Source: Bacillota bacterium (GTDB taxonomy: Bacteria; Bacillota; Clostridia; Tissierellales; MES13). From it: a stretch of DNA of 45,787 bases. Of the stretch, positions 24,047 through 32,343 are shown in pieces. Position 1 is the first letter of the stretch. Every line of letters begins with the position of its first letter. The stretch is taken from the NCBI GenBank assembly GCA_009711765.1, contig VEND01000046.1:1-45787 (forward strand), given 5' to 3'. Made by a program: the position numbers and the translations under genes. The notes below the pieces were generated by a model, which worked only from the letters and a program-made list of their open reading frames with translations, was not told the DNA's origin and searched no databases.

Positions 24047-25375
24047 ATGAATAATATAAAAAGAGATGATAATTTAATATTTGGAGGATGCGATACAGTC
24101 GAACTTGCAAAGGAATATAAAACTCCTCTTTATGTAATATCTGAAAAAATAATAAGAGATAGATGCACCGAGATAAGAGATGATTTTTTAAAAAAATATA
24201 GAAATGTAACAGCAGTATATGCAAGTAAAGCTTTTTTGACACTTACAATGTGTAAAATCATTGAAAGTGAAGGTCTTGGGTTAGATGTAGTCTCAGGGGG
24301 AGAACTTTTCACAGCTATAAAGGCTAATTTTCCTTTAGATAAGGTTATTTTCCATGGAAATAATAAAACGGTTGATGAATTAAATATGGCTATAGAATAT
24401 GAAGTTGGAAGAATTGTTGTAGATAATCTTTATGAACTTGAACTTATAAGAAAAATAGCAAAGCGTTTAAACAAAAAGGTAAAGATACTTTATAGAATAA
24501 CACCAGGAGTTAAAAGTGATACCCATGAATATATAACAACAGGACAAAAGGATTCTAAATTTGGAATACCATTAAATGAAGAAATAATTTCAGAGGCTGT
24601 TAAAAAGGGTATTAAATATGAAGAAATAGACCTATTAGGATTTCATCTACATGTTGGGAGTCAATTATTTGATAATTCTTCACATTTAGCTGGAGTAGAA
24701 GTTGCACTTAAATTAATAAAAAAAGTAAAGGATGAATATGGTTTTGAAACTAAAGAATTAAATACAGGTGGAGGCTTTGGAATATATTATTCTGGAGATG
24801 ATGTAAGAAAGCCATTAAATTATTTTACAGATTCTATAATGGATTTAATTAATGATAGGTGTAAAAGTCAAGGGATTAAGATTCCTAAAGTTATTATAGA
24901 ACCAGGAAGATGGATAATAGGAGAAGCAGGTATAACTTTATATACCATAGGATCAATTAAGGAAATTCCTAACATAAGAACTTATGTAGCAGTGGATGGT
25001 GGTATGACTGATAATCCTAGACCTGCATTATATGGAGCTAAGTATGATGCTGTAGTTGCTAATAAAATAAATAAAAGGAAAGATAAGGTTGTTACAATTG
25101 CTGGTAAATGCTGTGAATCAGGGGATATACTAATTAAAAACATAACTTTACCAAAGGTTGAATCGGGTGATATTTTGGCTGTATCAAGTACAGGAGCTTA
25201 TAATCATTCTATGGCAAATAATTATAACAAAAATACTAGACCGGCGGTTGTTTTAGTAAATGATGGAGAAAGTGAACTTATAGTAAGAAGAGAGACTTAT
25301 AAAGATTTATTAATAAGAGAGAAATTACCTTCTAGATTTCAAGATGCTGAAGTTAATGAAAAGAGATCTGTTTAG
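24047..25375 (+). CDS. lysA: Diaminopimelate decarboxylase
   Basis: PLP enzyme converting meso-diaminopimelate to lysine. The 442 residues have the alanine-racemase-type barrel with PLP Lys61 (VYASKAFLTL), HLHVGSQ, the EPGRWIIGEAG motif and the C-terminal CESGDIL and YNHSMANNYN motifs. Start ATG 24047 lies seven bases after AAAAAGGAG; the frame is open 75 bases further upstream, but without a site. The next gene, 18 bases on, is an LD-carboxypeptidase, so the pair joins lysine/DAP metabolism with peptidoglycan peptide processing. No lysine riboswitch was recognised in the 220-base leader. Confidence 0.94.
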   Translation: MNNIKRDDNLIFGGCDTVELAKEYKTPLYVISEKIIRDRCTEIRDDFLKKYRNVTAVYASKAFLTLTMCKIIESEGLGLDVVSGGELFTAIKANFPLDKVIFHGNNKTVDELNMAIEYEVGRIVVDNLYELELIRKIAKRLNKKVKILYRITPGVKSDTHEYITTGQKDSKFGIPLNEEIISEAVKKGIKYEEIDLLGFHLHVGSQLFDNSSHLAGVEVALKLIKKVKDEYGFETKELNTGGGFGIYYSGDDVRKPLNYFTDSIMDLINDRCKSQGIKIPKVIIEPGRWIIGEAGITLYTIGSIKEIPNIRTYVAVDGGMTDNPRPALYGAKYDAVVANKINKRKDKVVTIAGKCCESGDILIKNITLPKVESGDILAVSSTGAYNHSMANNYNKNTRPAVVLVNDGESELIVRRETYKDLLIREKLPSRFQDAEVNEKRSV

Positions 25376-25393
25376 AAAAAAGGGGGATATATT

Positions 25394-26326
25394 TTGCTAA
25401 AACCAAAAAGGTTAAAAAGGGGTGCAACAATAGGAGTTATAGCTCCATCAAGTTGTGATGATATAAGAAAAACTCATTTAGCAGAGAAATTTTTAATTAA
25501 TGAAGGATTTAAGGTGAAAATGGGAAAAAGTTGTTATGAAAGTTATGGATACCTAGCAGGTAGTGATCAAATAAGAGCGAAAGATATAAATGATATGTTC
25601 AAAGATGATGAAGTAGATGGTATTATATGCTTAAGAGGAGGCTATGGTAGCGTTAGAATAATAGATTTAATAGATTATGAAATTATTAAAAATAATCCTA
25701 AGGTTTTTCTAGGATATAGTGATATAACAGCTTTACACATAGCAATAAATCAACTATCTGATTTGATTACATTTCATGGACCAATGCTTTCTAGTGATAT
25801 GATAAAGGATTTTAAAAGATACTCTTATGATTATTTGTTTGATAATTTATTAAAAGAAGGTAGAAATAAATTAGAAAATCCTAAAGATGAAAAGATAAAG
25901 TGTTTAGTTAAAGGTAGGGCAAAGGGAAAGATTACAGGAGGGAATTTAGCCTTAGTAACATCGACCATCGGGACTGAGTATGAAATAGATACTAAGGGCA
26001 AAATCCTTATGTTAGAAGATATTGATGAACAACCCTATAGAATAGATAGAATGTTAAATAAATTAAGATTATCTGGAAAACTTAAAGATGCAGCAGGTAT
26101 TATATTAGGGGATTTTAATAATTGTATACCTAATAAGAGGGAGAATAGCTTAACTTTGATGGAGGTAATTAATGATATTATTAAGCCCCTTAATATACCT
26201 ACTGTTTATAATGTGAAATTTGGTCATTGTAATCCTACTATGACTATCCCCCTAGGAATAGAGATAGAAATGGATTCTGAAAAGGGAAATTTAGTAATAA
26301 ATAGTATACCTACATTTAAAAAGTGA
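25394..26326 (+). CDS. LD-carboxypeptidase, S66 family (LdcA/MccF)
   Basis: Cytoplasmic serine peptidase of the S66 family, which removes terminal D-alanine from murein tetrapeptides or, in MccF-like members, cleaves microcin amides. The nucleophile Ser109 sits in FLGYSDITALH. The catalytic glutamate is probably in MLEDIDEQPYRIDRML and the histidine in VKFGHCNPTMTIPLG. Length (310) is normal. TTG 25394 is the start, with AGGGGGAT seven bases upstream. It is co-transcribed with lysA. LdcA and MccF functions are not distinguishable here, and the lysA link favours cell-wall recycling. Confidence 0.9.
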   Translation: MLKPKRLKRGATIGVIAPSSCDDIRKTHLAEKFLINEGFKVKMGKSCYESYGYLAGSDQIRAKDINDMFKDDEVDGIICLRGGYGSVRIIDLIDYEIIKNNPKVFLGYSDITALHIAINQLSDLITFHGPMLSSDMIKDFKRYSYDYLFDNLLKEGRNKLENPKDEKIKCLVKGRAKGKITGGNLALVTSTIGTEYEIDTKGKILMLEDIDEQPYRIDRMLNKLRLSGKLKDAAGIILGDFNNCIPNKRENSLTLMEVINDIIKPLNIPTVYNVKFGHCNPTMTIPLGIEIEMDSEKGNLVINSIPTFKK

Positions 26327-26348
26327 GGCATAAGCCTTACTTTTTTTT
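26321..26348 (+). terminator. Terminator of lysA-LD-carboxypeptidase
   Basis: AAGTGAGGC / GCCTTACTT with one G-T pair, an ATAA loop and eight T. Confidence 0.88.
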
Positions 26349-26455
26349 CATTGAAATATATGTTATGTAAACCAAAATAAACTACAAACTAGACTTATTG
26401 CAAAGGATATGCTATAATAGAATAGCTGATTATGTAAACCGAAAGGGGGATGTTT

Positions 26456-28219
26456 GTGAAATTTACAAAAAAGAAAAAGATTATATTAGTGTCCATACTG
26501 GCTATTTTAATAGTAGCATCTATAGGTTATTACAAATTTTCTAATACCGAAGAGCATAAAAACATTCCATATAGTAAATTTACAACTTTAGTTAATGAAG
26601 GAAAAATAGATACGGTAATATTAAGTGAAGAATCAAAGATAAAGGGTACATTTAAAGACGGTACACTTTTTAAAACAGATAATCCAAGAACTGAAAATTT
26701 TAAAGAAGTTCTTTTGCTTTCTGATGTTAATGTTAAAGAATCCGATGGTAACACAACAATAAAAGATGTTGTTATGTTTGTATTTTTCTTAGGTGGATTT
26801 GCATTATTAGCATTTTTTATAAACAAAAATACTGCAAAGCAAGCACAAAAGGAAATTACACAAATGTCAACTATTGATAATAACAATGGAGGTTCTGATA
26901 AAACAAATTTCGATGATGTAGCAGGTAATGAAGAAGCAAAAGAAAATTTAAAAGAACTTGTTGACTTTATAAAAAATCCAGATAAATATGAAAGATATGG
27001 TGCTAGAATTCCTAGAGGGGTATTACTATATGGACCACCGGGAACTGGTAAAACTTTACTTGCTAAAGCCTTAGCAGGAGAAGCAAATGTACCATTTTAT
27101 GCAGTCTCTGGATCTGATTTTATACAAGTTTATGCAGGCTTAGGTGCAAGCAGAATAAGGGATTTATTTAAAAAAGCAAGAAATGCAGGTAAATGTGTAA
27201 TATTTATAGATGAGATTGATGCTTTAGGTAAAAAAAGAAGAGGTGGAGCATCAGGAGGAGGAAATGATGAAAGTGATAGAACTTTAAATTCACTTTTAAC
27301 TGAAATGTCCGGTTTTAATGGAAATGAAGGTATAATTGTTATTGCTGCAACTAACAGAATAGATACTTTAGATGAAGCTTTATTAAGACCTGGAAGATTT
27401 GATAGACAAATAGAAGTAGGCTTACCAGATATAAATGCAAGACATAAGATATTAAAACTTCATGGCAAAAATAAGCCACTAAGTAAAGATGTTGATTTAA
27501 GAAGGGTAGCTTATGAAACAGTCTATTTTAGCGGGGCAAAATTAGAAAATCTTATGAATGAGTCAGCAATGATAGCTGCTAGAAAAAATGATGAAAAAAT
27601 AAGAAAGAATCATTTAGATAAGGCATTTTATACTGTTATTGCAGGAGAAGAGAAAAAAGATAGAAGTTCAGTCTCTTACCAGGAAAAAGAGATTACTGCT
27701 TTCCATGAAGCAGGACATGCTTTAGTTACAAAACTTAACTCACCAAAAAATAGGGTAACTAAAATAACAATAATACCAAGTACTAAGGGAGCTGGAGGTT
27801 TTAGTATGAATATACCTCCTGATAAGATGTATAAGACTAAAGAAGAAATTAAAAATACTATAATGACAGCCCTAGGAGGTAGAGTGGCTGAAGAATTAAT
27901 CTTTGGAGAAAATAAAATAACCAGTGGAGCATCTAATGATCTACAGAAAGCTACTAAAATGGTAGTATCAATGATAGCTAGTTTAGGTATGGATAAAGAA
28001 GCAGGATTAATAAACTATGAAGCCATAGGTGGAGATGTAAGAGCTAATGGCTATATAATAAAAAGAGCAAAAACTCTTTTAAATGAAATCTATGAAGAAA
28101 CAAAAGAGTTATTAAGTAACAATAAAGAATTATTAGAAAAATTAACTAAAGAATTATTAGAACATGAGACACTAGATGAAGATCAAATAAACGAATTGAT
28201 AGATAATAAGGACTTTTAA
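26456..28219 (+). CDS. FtsH-like membrane AAA+ zinc protease
   Basis: Membrane ATP-dependent protease, 587 residues from GTG 26456 (AGGGGGATGTTT upstream; ATG 26450 overlaps the site). There are two membrane segments (about 9-24 and 105-125) around an extracytoplasmic FtsH-ext domain. The AAA+ domain has Walker A GPPGTGKT near 192 and Walker B CVIFIDEIDALG. The second region of homology is ATNRIDTLDEALLRPGRFDRQ. The M41 zinc motif HEAGH lies near 417, with the third ligand expected in the SNDLQKAT region. The pore loop reads VYAGLGASR, whereas typical FtsH has FVGxGASR, and the C-terminal tail is short. It is therefore probably a paralogue rather than the main FtsH. Confidence 0.9.
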   Translation: MKFTKKKKIILVSILAILIVASIGYYKFSNTEEHKNIPYSKFTTLVNEGKIDTVILSEESKIKGTFKDGTLFKTDNPRTENFKEVLLLSDVNVKESDGNTTIKDVVMFVFFLGGFALLAFFINKNTAKQAQKEITQMSTIDNNNGGSDKTNFDDVAGNEEAKENLKELVDFIKNPDKYERYGARIPRGVLLYGPPGTGKTLLAKALAGEANVPFYAVSGSDFIQVYAGLGASRIRDLFKKARNAGKCVIFIDEIDALGKKRRGGASGGGNDESDRTLNSLLTEMSGFNGNEGIIVIAATNRIDTLDEALLRPGRFDRQIEVGLPDINARHKILKLHGKNKPLSKDVDLRRVAYETVYFSGAKLENLMNESAMIAARKNDEKIRKNHLDKAFYTVIAGEEKKDRSSVSYQEKEITAFHEAGHALVTKLNSPKNRVTKITIIPSTKGAGGFSMNIPPDKMYKTKEEIKNTIMTALGGRVAEELIFGENKITSGASNDLQKATKMVVSMIASLGMDKEAGLINYEAIGGDVRANGYIIKRAKTLLNEIYEETKELLSNNKELLEKLTKELLEHETLDEDQINELIDNKDF

Positions 28220-28362
28220 TAGTAAAAGTTATAAATTGTCAAGCAATGGATATGAACGAAAACGCAAATAAAGTTAACATAATATAATCTAATTGCTTAT
28301 AATATGTAATAATTGCAAATAAAGTATTTTTAAAAATGAATGTTTTGTAGTATAATATTATT

Positions 28363-28569
28363 ACAGAACAAATCCTGAGGTGTTCGTTAAACCTTAATAA
28401 TTCAACCGACATATGACATCCGGGAGCTTGCGTCCGGTAGTGTATGACGAGCCTACTAGTTAGGAAGTCAAAAGCTATTGGCAGGGCACCCACTTGAGTG
28501 AGAAGCGGGTGTGAATTATGAGGATATGCGGCATCATGGGAAAACCCTTAAGTTTAACTTAAGGGTTTT
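28363..28569 (+). ncRNA. ssrS: Probable 6S RNA
   Basis: A 200-base non-coding, GC-richer island between the FtsH-like gene and spoVB. The 5' end (AAATCCTGAGGTGTTCG) closely resembles Firmicute 6S RNA starts. Its CCTGAGGTG can pair with CATCATGGG near 28532-28540, giving the closing stem of a long rod-like RNA. Internal hairpins include CCGGGAGCTTGCGTCCGG and CACCC...GGGTG. A TATAAT box (28351-28356) lies at the right distance upstream, and a 14-bp terminator hairpin (28541-28569) with a T run closes it. 6S RNA binds the housekeeping RNA polymerase. It was identified from memory of the family, not by a model search. Confidence 0.65.
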
Positions 28570-28581
28570 GTGTTTTTTTGG

Positions 28582-30123
28582 TTAATGAATACCTTTTGTT
28601 AATCTTTTAATTAAATAAAGTGGTAATCCTTTAGTAATAAATAAAATTAATAAATAAAATAAGCCCCCACCAAGAAAAGAACCGATAATTGTAATATACT
28701 CCTTTGCATTTATGCTAACTAGATATGATCTTATAATAAAGATTATTATTATCATTATGGCACTTGCTAACATTGGTTTTAATATAAAATTGAAATAATT
28801 TATTTTAAAAGTTATAAACTTATTAACTGCTATATAATCAAGGATACATATTATAATTATACTTACAATAAAACCTATAAAGAAGCCATATATTCCAAAG
28901 CGTGGATTAGCCACAAGAAAATAAACTGCTACTACTTGGACAGTCATACCTACTAGGTAATTAATCGTTGTAATTACTTGCTTTCCTAAACCATGTAAAA
29001 TTCCAGAAAGAGTATGATGTAATGAAAGAAACACAGTGGAATATCCTAAAATACCAATATATCTTCCTACAGTTATATCATCATAAAAAAATAATGCTAA
29101 CGGGTCAGAAAAGAAGATATAAACTGCTGTTATGGGTATTGAAATAACTAAAGTAATTCTAATTGATAAAGATATATTTTCTCTTATTGTTTTAAATTTT
29201 TTAAGTTCAAGTTCTTCTGATAAATTAGGTATAATATTTATTACTAAGGCTGATGTAACGATAAAGGGAAGAAAAATTAATGGCATAGACATACCTACTA
29301 ATCTACCAAAAGTTTCTATAGCTTCTTGGTTTGATAGACCAGAAACTATTAATCTTTGAGGTATTAATATGGCATTTATTAATTGCATAGAGACATTTAC
29401 TATTCGAGATATAGTTATAGGTATAGAAATATAGGATATTTGAGATAGTATCTTAAATGTCTTTAATTTTTTTGCTGATTTGATATCTTTAAATTTTATA
29501 ATTCGATAATTAAATACTAACCATATTAACCCAAAAATTTCACCAACTGTTATCCCACATACTGCTATAAAAGCACCTGCTTGAGATTTTAATGGATACA
29601 TATGATGGATTAGAGAAAGAACAAAAACAATTCTAGTTAACTGTTCTATTATCTGTGCAATACCAGCGGGAGCTATTTTTTTTAGTCCATAGTAAAATCC
29701 TCTTATTACAGATGAAAGTGAAATTACAATTATTGCAGGAGCTAAGAAATATATAGAATATAATATATTCTCATTTTCTAATATTTCATAACTTATATAT
29801 TTACCAAAAACTAAGAGTATAGAACTTAATAATAGTGATATTAAAAGTGTTAGAATTGTAGCTACTTTAAATATTTTTTTAGTACCGTTGTAATTGTAAA
29901 TTGAATTTTGTTTTGCAACTAATTTTGATACTGCAACGGGAATACCTGCAGTAGTAATAGTTATAAAAACCATAAGTACAGGAAATACCATTTGAAACAG
30001 ACCTATACCTTCAGGTCCAATTAATTTAGATAAAATTATTCTATAACTAAAACCTATCAAACGAACAATAAAATTCACTCCTGCAAGAATTATTGAACCA
30101 TATATAAAATTAGACTTTTTCAA
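28582..30123 (-). CDS. spoVB: Stage V sporulation protein B-like flippase
   Basis: MATE/MOP-superfamily polysaccharide or lipid-linked precursor exporter, 513 residues with about 13-14 hydrophobic segments. The N-terminal block IRLIGFSYRIILSKLIGPEGIGLFQMVFP and TAGIPVAVSKLVA are typical of SpoVB and YtgP-type proteins. SpoVB is needed for spore cortex synthesis, probably by flipping peptidoglycan lipid precursor. TTG start behind AGAGGTGATAGT. It lies convergent to the 6S RNA. YtgP/MurJ-like paralogues exist, so the exact role is inferred from similarity and the sporulating host. Confidence 0.85.
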   Translation of the reverse strand: MKKSNFIYGSIILAGVNFIVRLIGFSYRIILSKLIGPEGIGLFQMVFPVLMVFITITTAGIPVAVSKLVAKQNSIYNYNGTKKIFKVATILTLLISLLLSSILLVFGKYISYEILENENILYSIYFLAPAIIVISLSSVIRGFYYGLKKIAPAGIAQIIEQLTRIVFVLSLIHHMYPLKSQAGAFIAVCGITVGEIFGLIWLVFNYRIIKFKDIKSAKKLKTFKILSQISYISIPITISRIVNVSMQLINAILIPQRLIVSGLSNQEAIETFGRLVGMSMPLIFLPFIVTSALVINIIPNLSEELELKKFKTIRENISLSIRITLVISIPITAVYIFFSDPLALFFYDDITVGRYIGILGYSTVFLSLHHTLSGILHGLGKQVITTINYLVGMTVQVVAVYFLVANPRFGIYGFFIGFIVSIIIICILDYIAVNKFITFKINYFNFILKPMLASAIMIIIIFIIRSYLVSINAKEYITIIGSFLGGGLFYLLILFITKGLPLYLIKRLTKGIH

Positions 30124-30301
30124 ACTATCACCTCTAGGTTTATACTTCTATATATAAATATTCTAAAATCAAACTATTATTACTTACTTATTTTATATTA
30201 AATAATAATTACTTAAAGTTTGGAAAAAATAATTATAAGTTAGTAAATTAGCTAGTTAATATTTATAGTTTAGTCAAACTTAAAAAGAAGGGATAGATAT
30301 T

Positions 30302-30544
30302 ATGGAATTTGTATGTCCACTTTGTAATGGATTAGATAAATGGAGTAAAAAATGTTTAAAATGTGGTGGTGAAATGATAGATAGGGGACCAGTTGTTGAT
30401 TATATGGATGAATATAGCCCTTATTTATCTAACGATATAACTCAAAAGGTAGATGGAGCTTGTAATGATAAATGTGTACATATTTTTAAGTGCATTAAAT
30501 GTAGTAGAGATAAAAGATTTGAAGTAAAGAGAGTTAAAATGTAA
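30302..30544 (+). CDS. Small zinc-ribbon protein abutting an insertion sequence
   Basis: An 80-residue protein with cysteine pairs at the start (CPLCN, CLKCGG) and again in the second half (CNDKC, CIKC), suggesting two zinc sites. Function unknown. RBS AAGAAGGGATAG before ATG is weak to moderate. Its stop TAA (30542-30544) is the first three bases of the IS256 element, so the original C-terminus may have been longer and replaced. The protein still ends after the last cysteine pair with a basic tail, so it may remain functional. Confidence 0.75.
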   Translation: MEFVCPLCNGLDKWSKKCLKCGGEMIDRGPVVDYMDEYSPYLSNDITQKVDGACNDKCVHIFKCIKCSRDKRFEVKRVKM

Positions 30545-30589
30545 AAGCAACCCATTTTTTGGGGTAGTGTAATCTAATTTGTGCTTTTA
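30542..30589 (+). repeat. Left terminal inverted repeat of the IS
   Basis: It starts TAAAAGCAACCCA and ends TGTGCTTTTA. The outer 8 bases pair with the inner TGCTTTTA, and CCCATTTTTTGGGG forms an inner hairpin, so the terminus is itself palindromic. It matches 32283-32327 in reverse with mismatches in the middle. Confidence 0.8.
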
Positions 30590-30654
30590 GGTAGAAAAAA
30601 GCTCCTTTCTGGCAATAATTACTAATAATAATTAAACCAGGAGGGAGTTTTTCT

Positions 30655-31872
30655 ATGAGTACAATGCCAAAGGAAGTTTTAAGAAAAATGATAACTGAAG
30701 GAAATTTAAAGACTGCAGATGATCTCCATTCTTATTTGAAAAATATGTTTAAAGATGCACTACAAGAGATGTTAGAAGCTGAGCTAGATATCGAACTTGG
30801 ATATTCTAAAGGAGATAAGAAAAATAAGAACACAGATAATAGGCGAAATGGGCATTCTGAGAAAAATGTAAAGACTAAATATGGTGAAATGAATTTAAAA
30901 ATACCAAGAGATAGAAAAGGAGAATTTGAACCCGTTGTTGTTCCCAAAAATACAAGAAACATTTCTGGAATAGAAGACAAGGTTATATCTTTATATGGAA
31001 GAGGTATGTCAACAAGGGATATATATAATCAGTTATATGAAATCTATGGAATAGAATTGTCGGCAGATATGGTAAGTAAAATAACTGATAAAATAATTCC
31101 TGAAATAAAGCAATGGCAAAATAGGCCCCTTGAACCTCTATACCCTTTTGTATTCATGGATGCAATACATTTTAGCGTAAGAGAAGATGGTCAAATTAAG
31201 AAAAAGGCAGCCTATGTTGTATTAGGTATTACTCTAGATGGATTTAAGGATATATTAGGTATCTGGATAGGTGAAAGTGAATCGTCTAAGTTTTGGCTTG
31301 GAGTTCTAAATGAATTGAAAAATAGAGGGTTAAAAGATATTTTAATTTTCAGTGTAGATGGACTAACAGGATTTAAAGAAGCAGTTCAAGCAGCTTATCC
31401 AAAGGCAGAAATACAAAGATGTATAATACACCAACTTAGGAATTCTTTTAAGTATGTATCTTATAAACATAGAAAAGAATTTGCTAAAGATTTTAAAGCT
31501 GTTTACAAGGCTGTTAATGAAAAGTCAGCGTATGAAAATTTAAATGATCTTAAAGAAAAATGGGGCGAAAAATACCCCTTTGCATTAAAAAGTTGGGAAA
31601 TGAACTGGGATGTTTTATCACCATTTTTTAAATACCCTGAAGAGATTCGAAGAATCATGTATACAACTAATATTATAGAAAGTCTACATCGTCAATTTAG
31701 AAAAGTTACAAAAACTAAGTCAGTTTTTCCTCATGATCAATCACTAGAAAAAATATTATATTTATCTTCAAGGAATATAATGAAAAAGTGGACTCAACGA
31801 CAGAGAGACTGGGATCTAGTTCTTAACCAATTATTAGTTTTCTTTGAGGATAGAATAAAACCCTATATCTAA
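30655..31872 (+). CDS. IS256-family (mutator-type) DDE transposase
   Basis: A full-length 405-residue transposase. The DDE triad is visible as Asp169 (FVFMDAIHFSVRE), Asp235 (IFSVDGLTGF) and Glu342 (YTTNIIESLHRQFRK), with the family signature CIIHQLRNSFKYVS near 256-269. The N-terminal region has a predicted helix-turn-helix (GMSTRDIYNQLYEIYGIELSADMVSKITDKI). No frameshift or stop interrupts it, so it could be active. RBS CAGGAGGGAG lies eight bases before ATG. Confidence 0.96.
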   Translation: MSTMPKEVLRKMITEGNLKTADDLHSYLKNMFKDALQEMLEAELDIELGYSKGDKKNKNTDNRRNGHSEKNVKTKYGEMNLKIPRDRKGEFEPVVVPKNTRNISGIEDKVISLYGRGMSTRDIYNQLYEIYGIELSADMVSKITDKIIPEIKQWQNRPLEPLYPFVFMDAIHFSVREDGQIKKKAAYVVLGITLDGFKDILGIWIGESESSKFWLGVLNELKNRGLKDILIFSVDGLTGFKEAVQAAYPKAEIQRCIIHQLRNSFKYVSYKHRKEFAKDFKAVYKAVNEKSAYENLNDLKEKWGEKYPFALKSWEMNWDVLSPFFKYPEEIRRIMYTTNIIESLHRQFRKVTKTKSVFPHDQSLEKILYLSSRNIMKKWTQRQRDWDLVLNQLLVFFEDRIKPYI

Positions 31873-32058
31873 AAATAAGTTTTATAGTAATTTTTAAAAA
31901 AACTTACCTTGAAATATAGGGTAGCCCTGGCATTAGCCGCCGAAGGCATAAAACCTCATAATAACTATTTTTACCAATATTATGCTATTTTATGAATAAA
32001 TAGCATAAATTTAGAAAACACTAAGTTTAACTTAGAAAATACAACTTAAAGTATCAAC

Positions 32059-32203
32059 ATTGTAAGTTTGGCGAAGCGAACCATTTACATTGAGATGTGG
32101 TCATGGTAGCCTTTAGGTGGCGATGCCAATCCCTTATAGGGCTATCGCCCCTTGGCAACAAACCATGACCACAGAGGCTCAATGTCAATGGCAAACTGGC
32201 AAT
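32059..32203. other. Long nested hairpin element in the IS tail
   Basis: Five nested helices can be read by eye: ATTG/CAAT (32059, 32200), AGTTTG/CAAACT (32065, 32192), CCATT/AATGG (32081, 32187), CATTGAG/CTCAATG (32088, 32178) and an 11-bp GTGGTCATGGT/ACCATGACCAC (32097, 32162). Inside are GGCGAT/ATCGCC (32119, 32144) and CCC-TTATA-GGG (32131-32141). The DNA has no coding frame. It looks like a conserved structured RNA or a DNA hairpin carried by the element. The preceding 31920-31960 also contains GC-rich short hairpins. Confidence 0.6.
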
Positions 32204-32282
32204 AAGGGTCGTTAGTTATATTCCTATATTTCCACAAAGGAAAACAGGATATTCATGATTGTCAGTTAGGAGTACTTTATTT

Positions 32283-32327
32283 TAAAAGCACAAAATTAAT
32301 TACAGACTCTTTTTTGGGTTGCTTTTA
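32283..32327 (-). repeat. Right terminal inverted repeat of the IS
   Basis: TAAAAGCACAAAATTAATTA at the inner side and TTTTTTGGGTTGCTTTTA at the outer side mirror the left end. Like the left end it is internally palindromic (TAAAAGCA / TGCTTTTA). It ends 16 bases before the stop codon of the convergent ABC exporter gene. Confidence 0.8.
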
Positions 32328-32343
32328 GTTTATTACTAAATAT

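Larger units (their letters stand above)
30542..32327 (+). mobile_element. IS256-family insertion sequence, about 1.79 kb
   Basis: The element is bounded by the inverted 13-mers TAAAAGCAACCCA (30542-30554) and TGGGTTGCTTTTA (32315-32327), with further matching subterminal blocks. It encodes one full-length transposase and then about 410 non-coding bases before the right end, unusually long for IS256-family members of about 1.3-1.5 kb. No 8-9 base target duplication is visible: the flanks read TTAAAATG on the left and GTTTATTA on the right. Base composition of the tail is richer in GC than the host genes. Confidence 0.85.

Noticed and set aside
28239-28493. Minus-strand open frame of 84 codons across the 6S-like region
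   Set aside because: It runs antisense through a structured RNA with its own promoter and terminator, has no ribosome binding site and no protein-like pattern.
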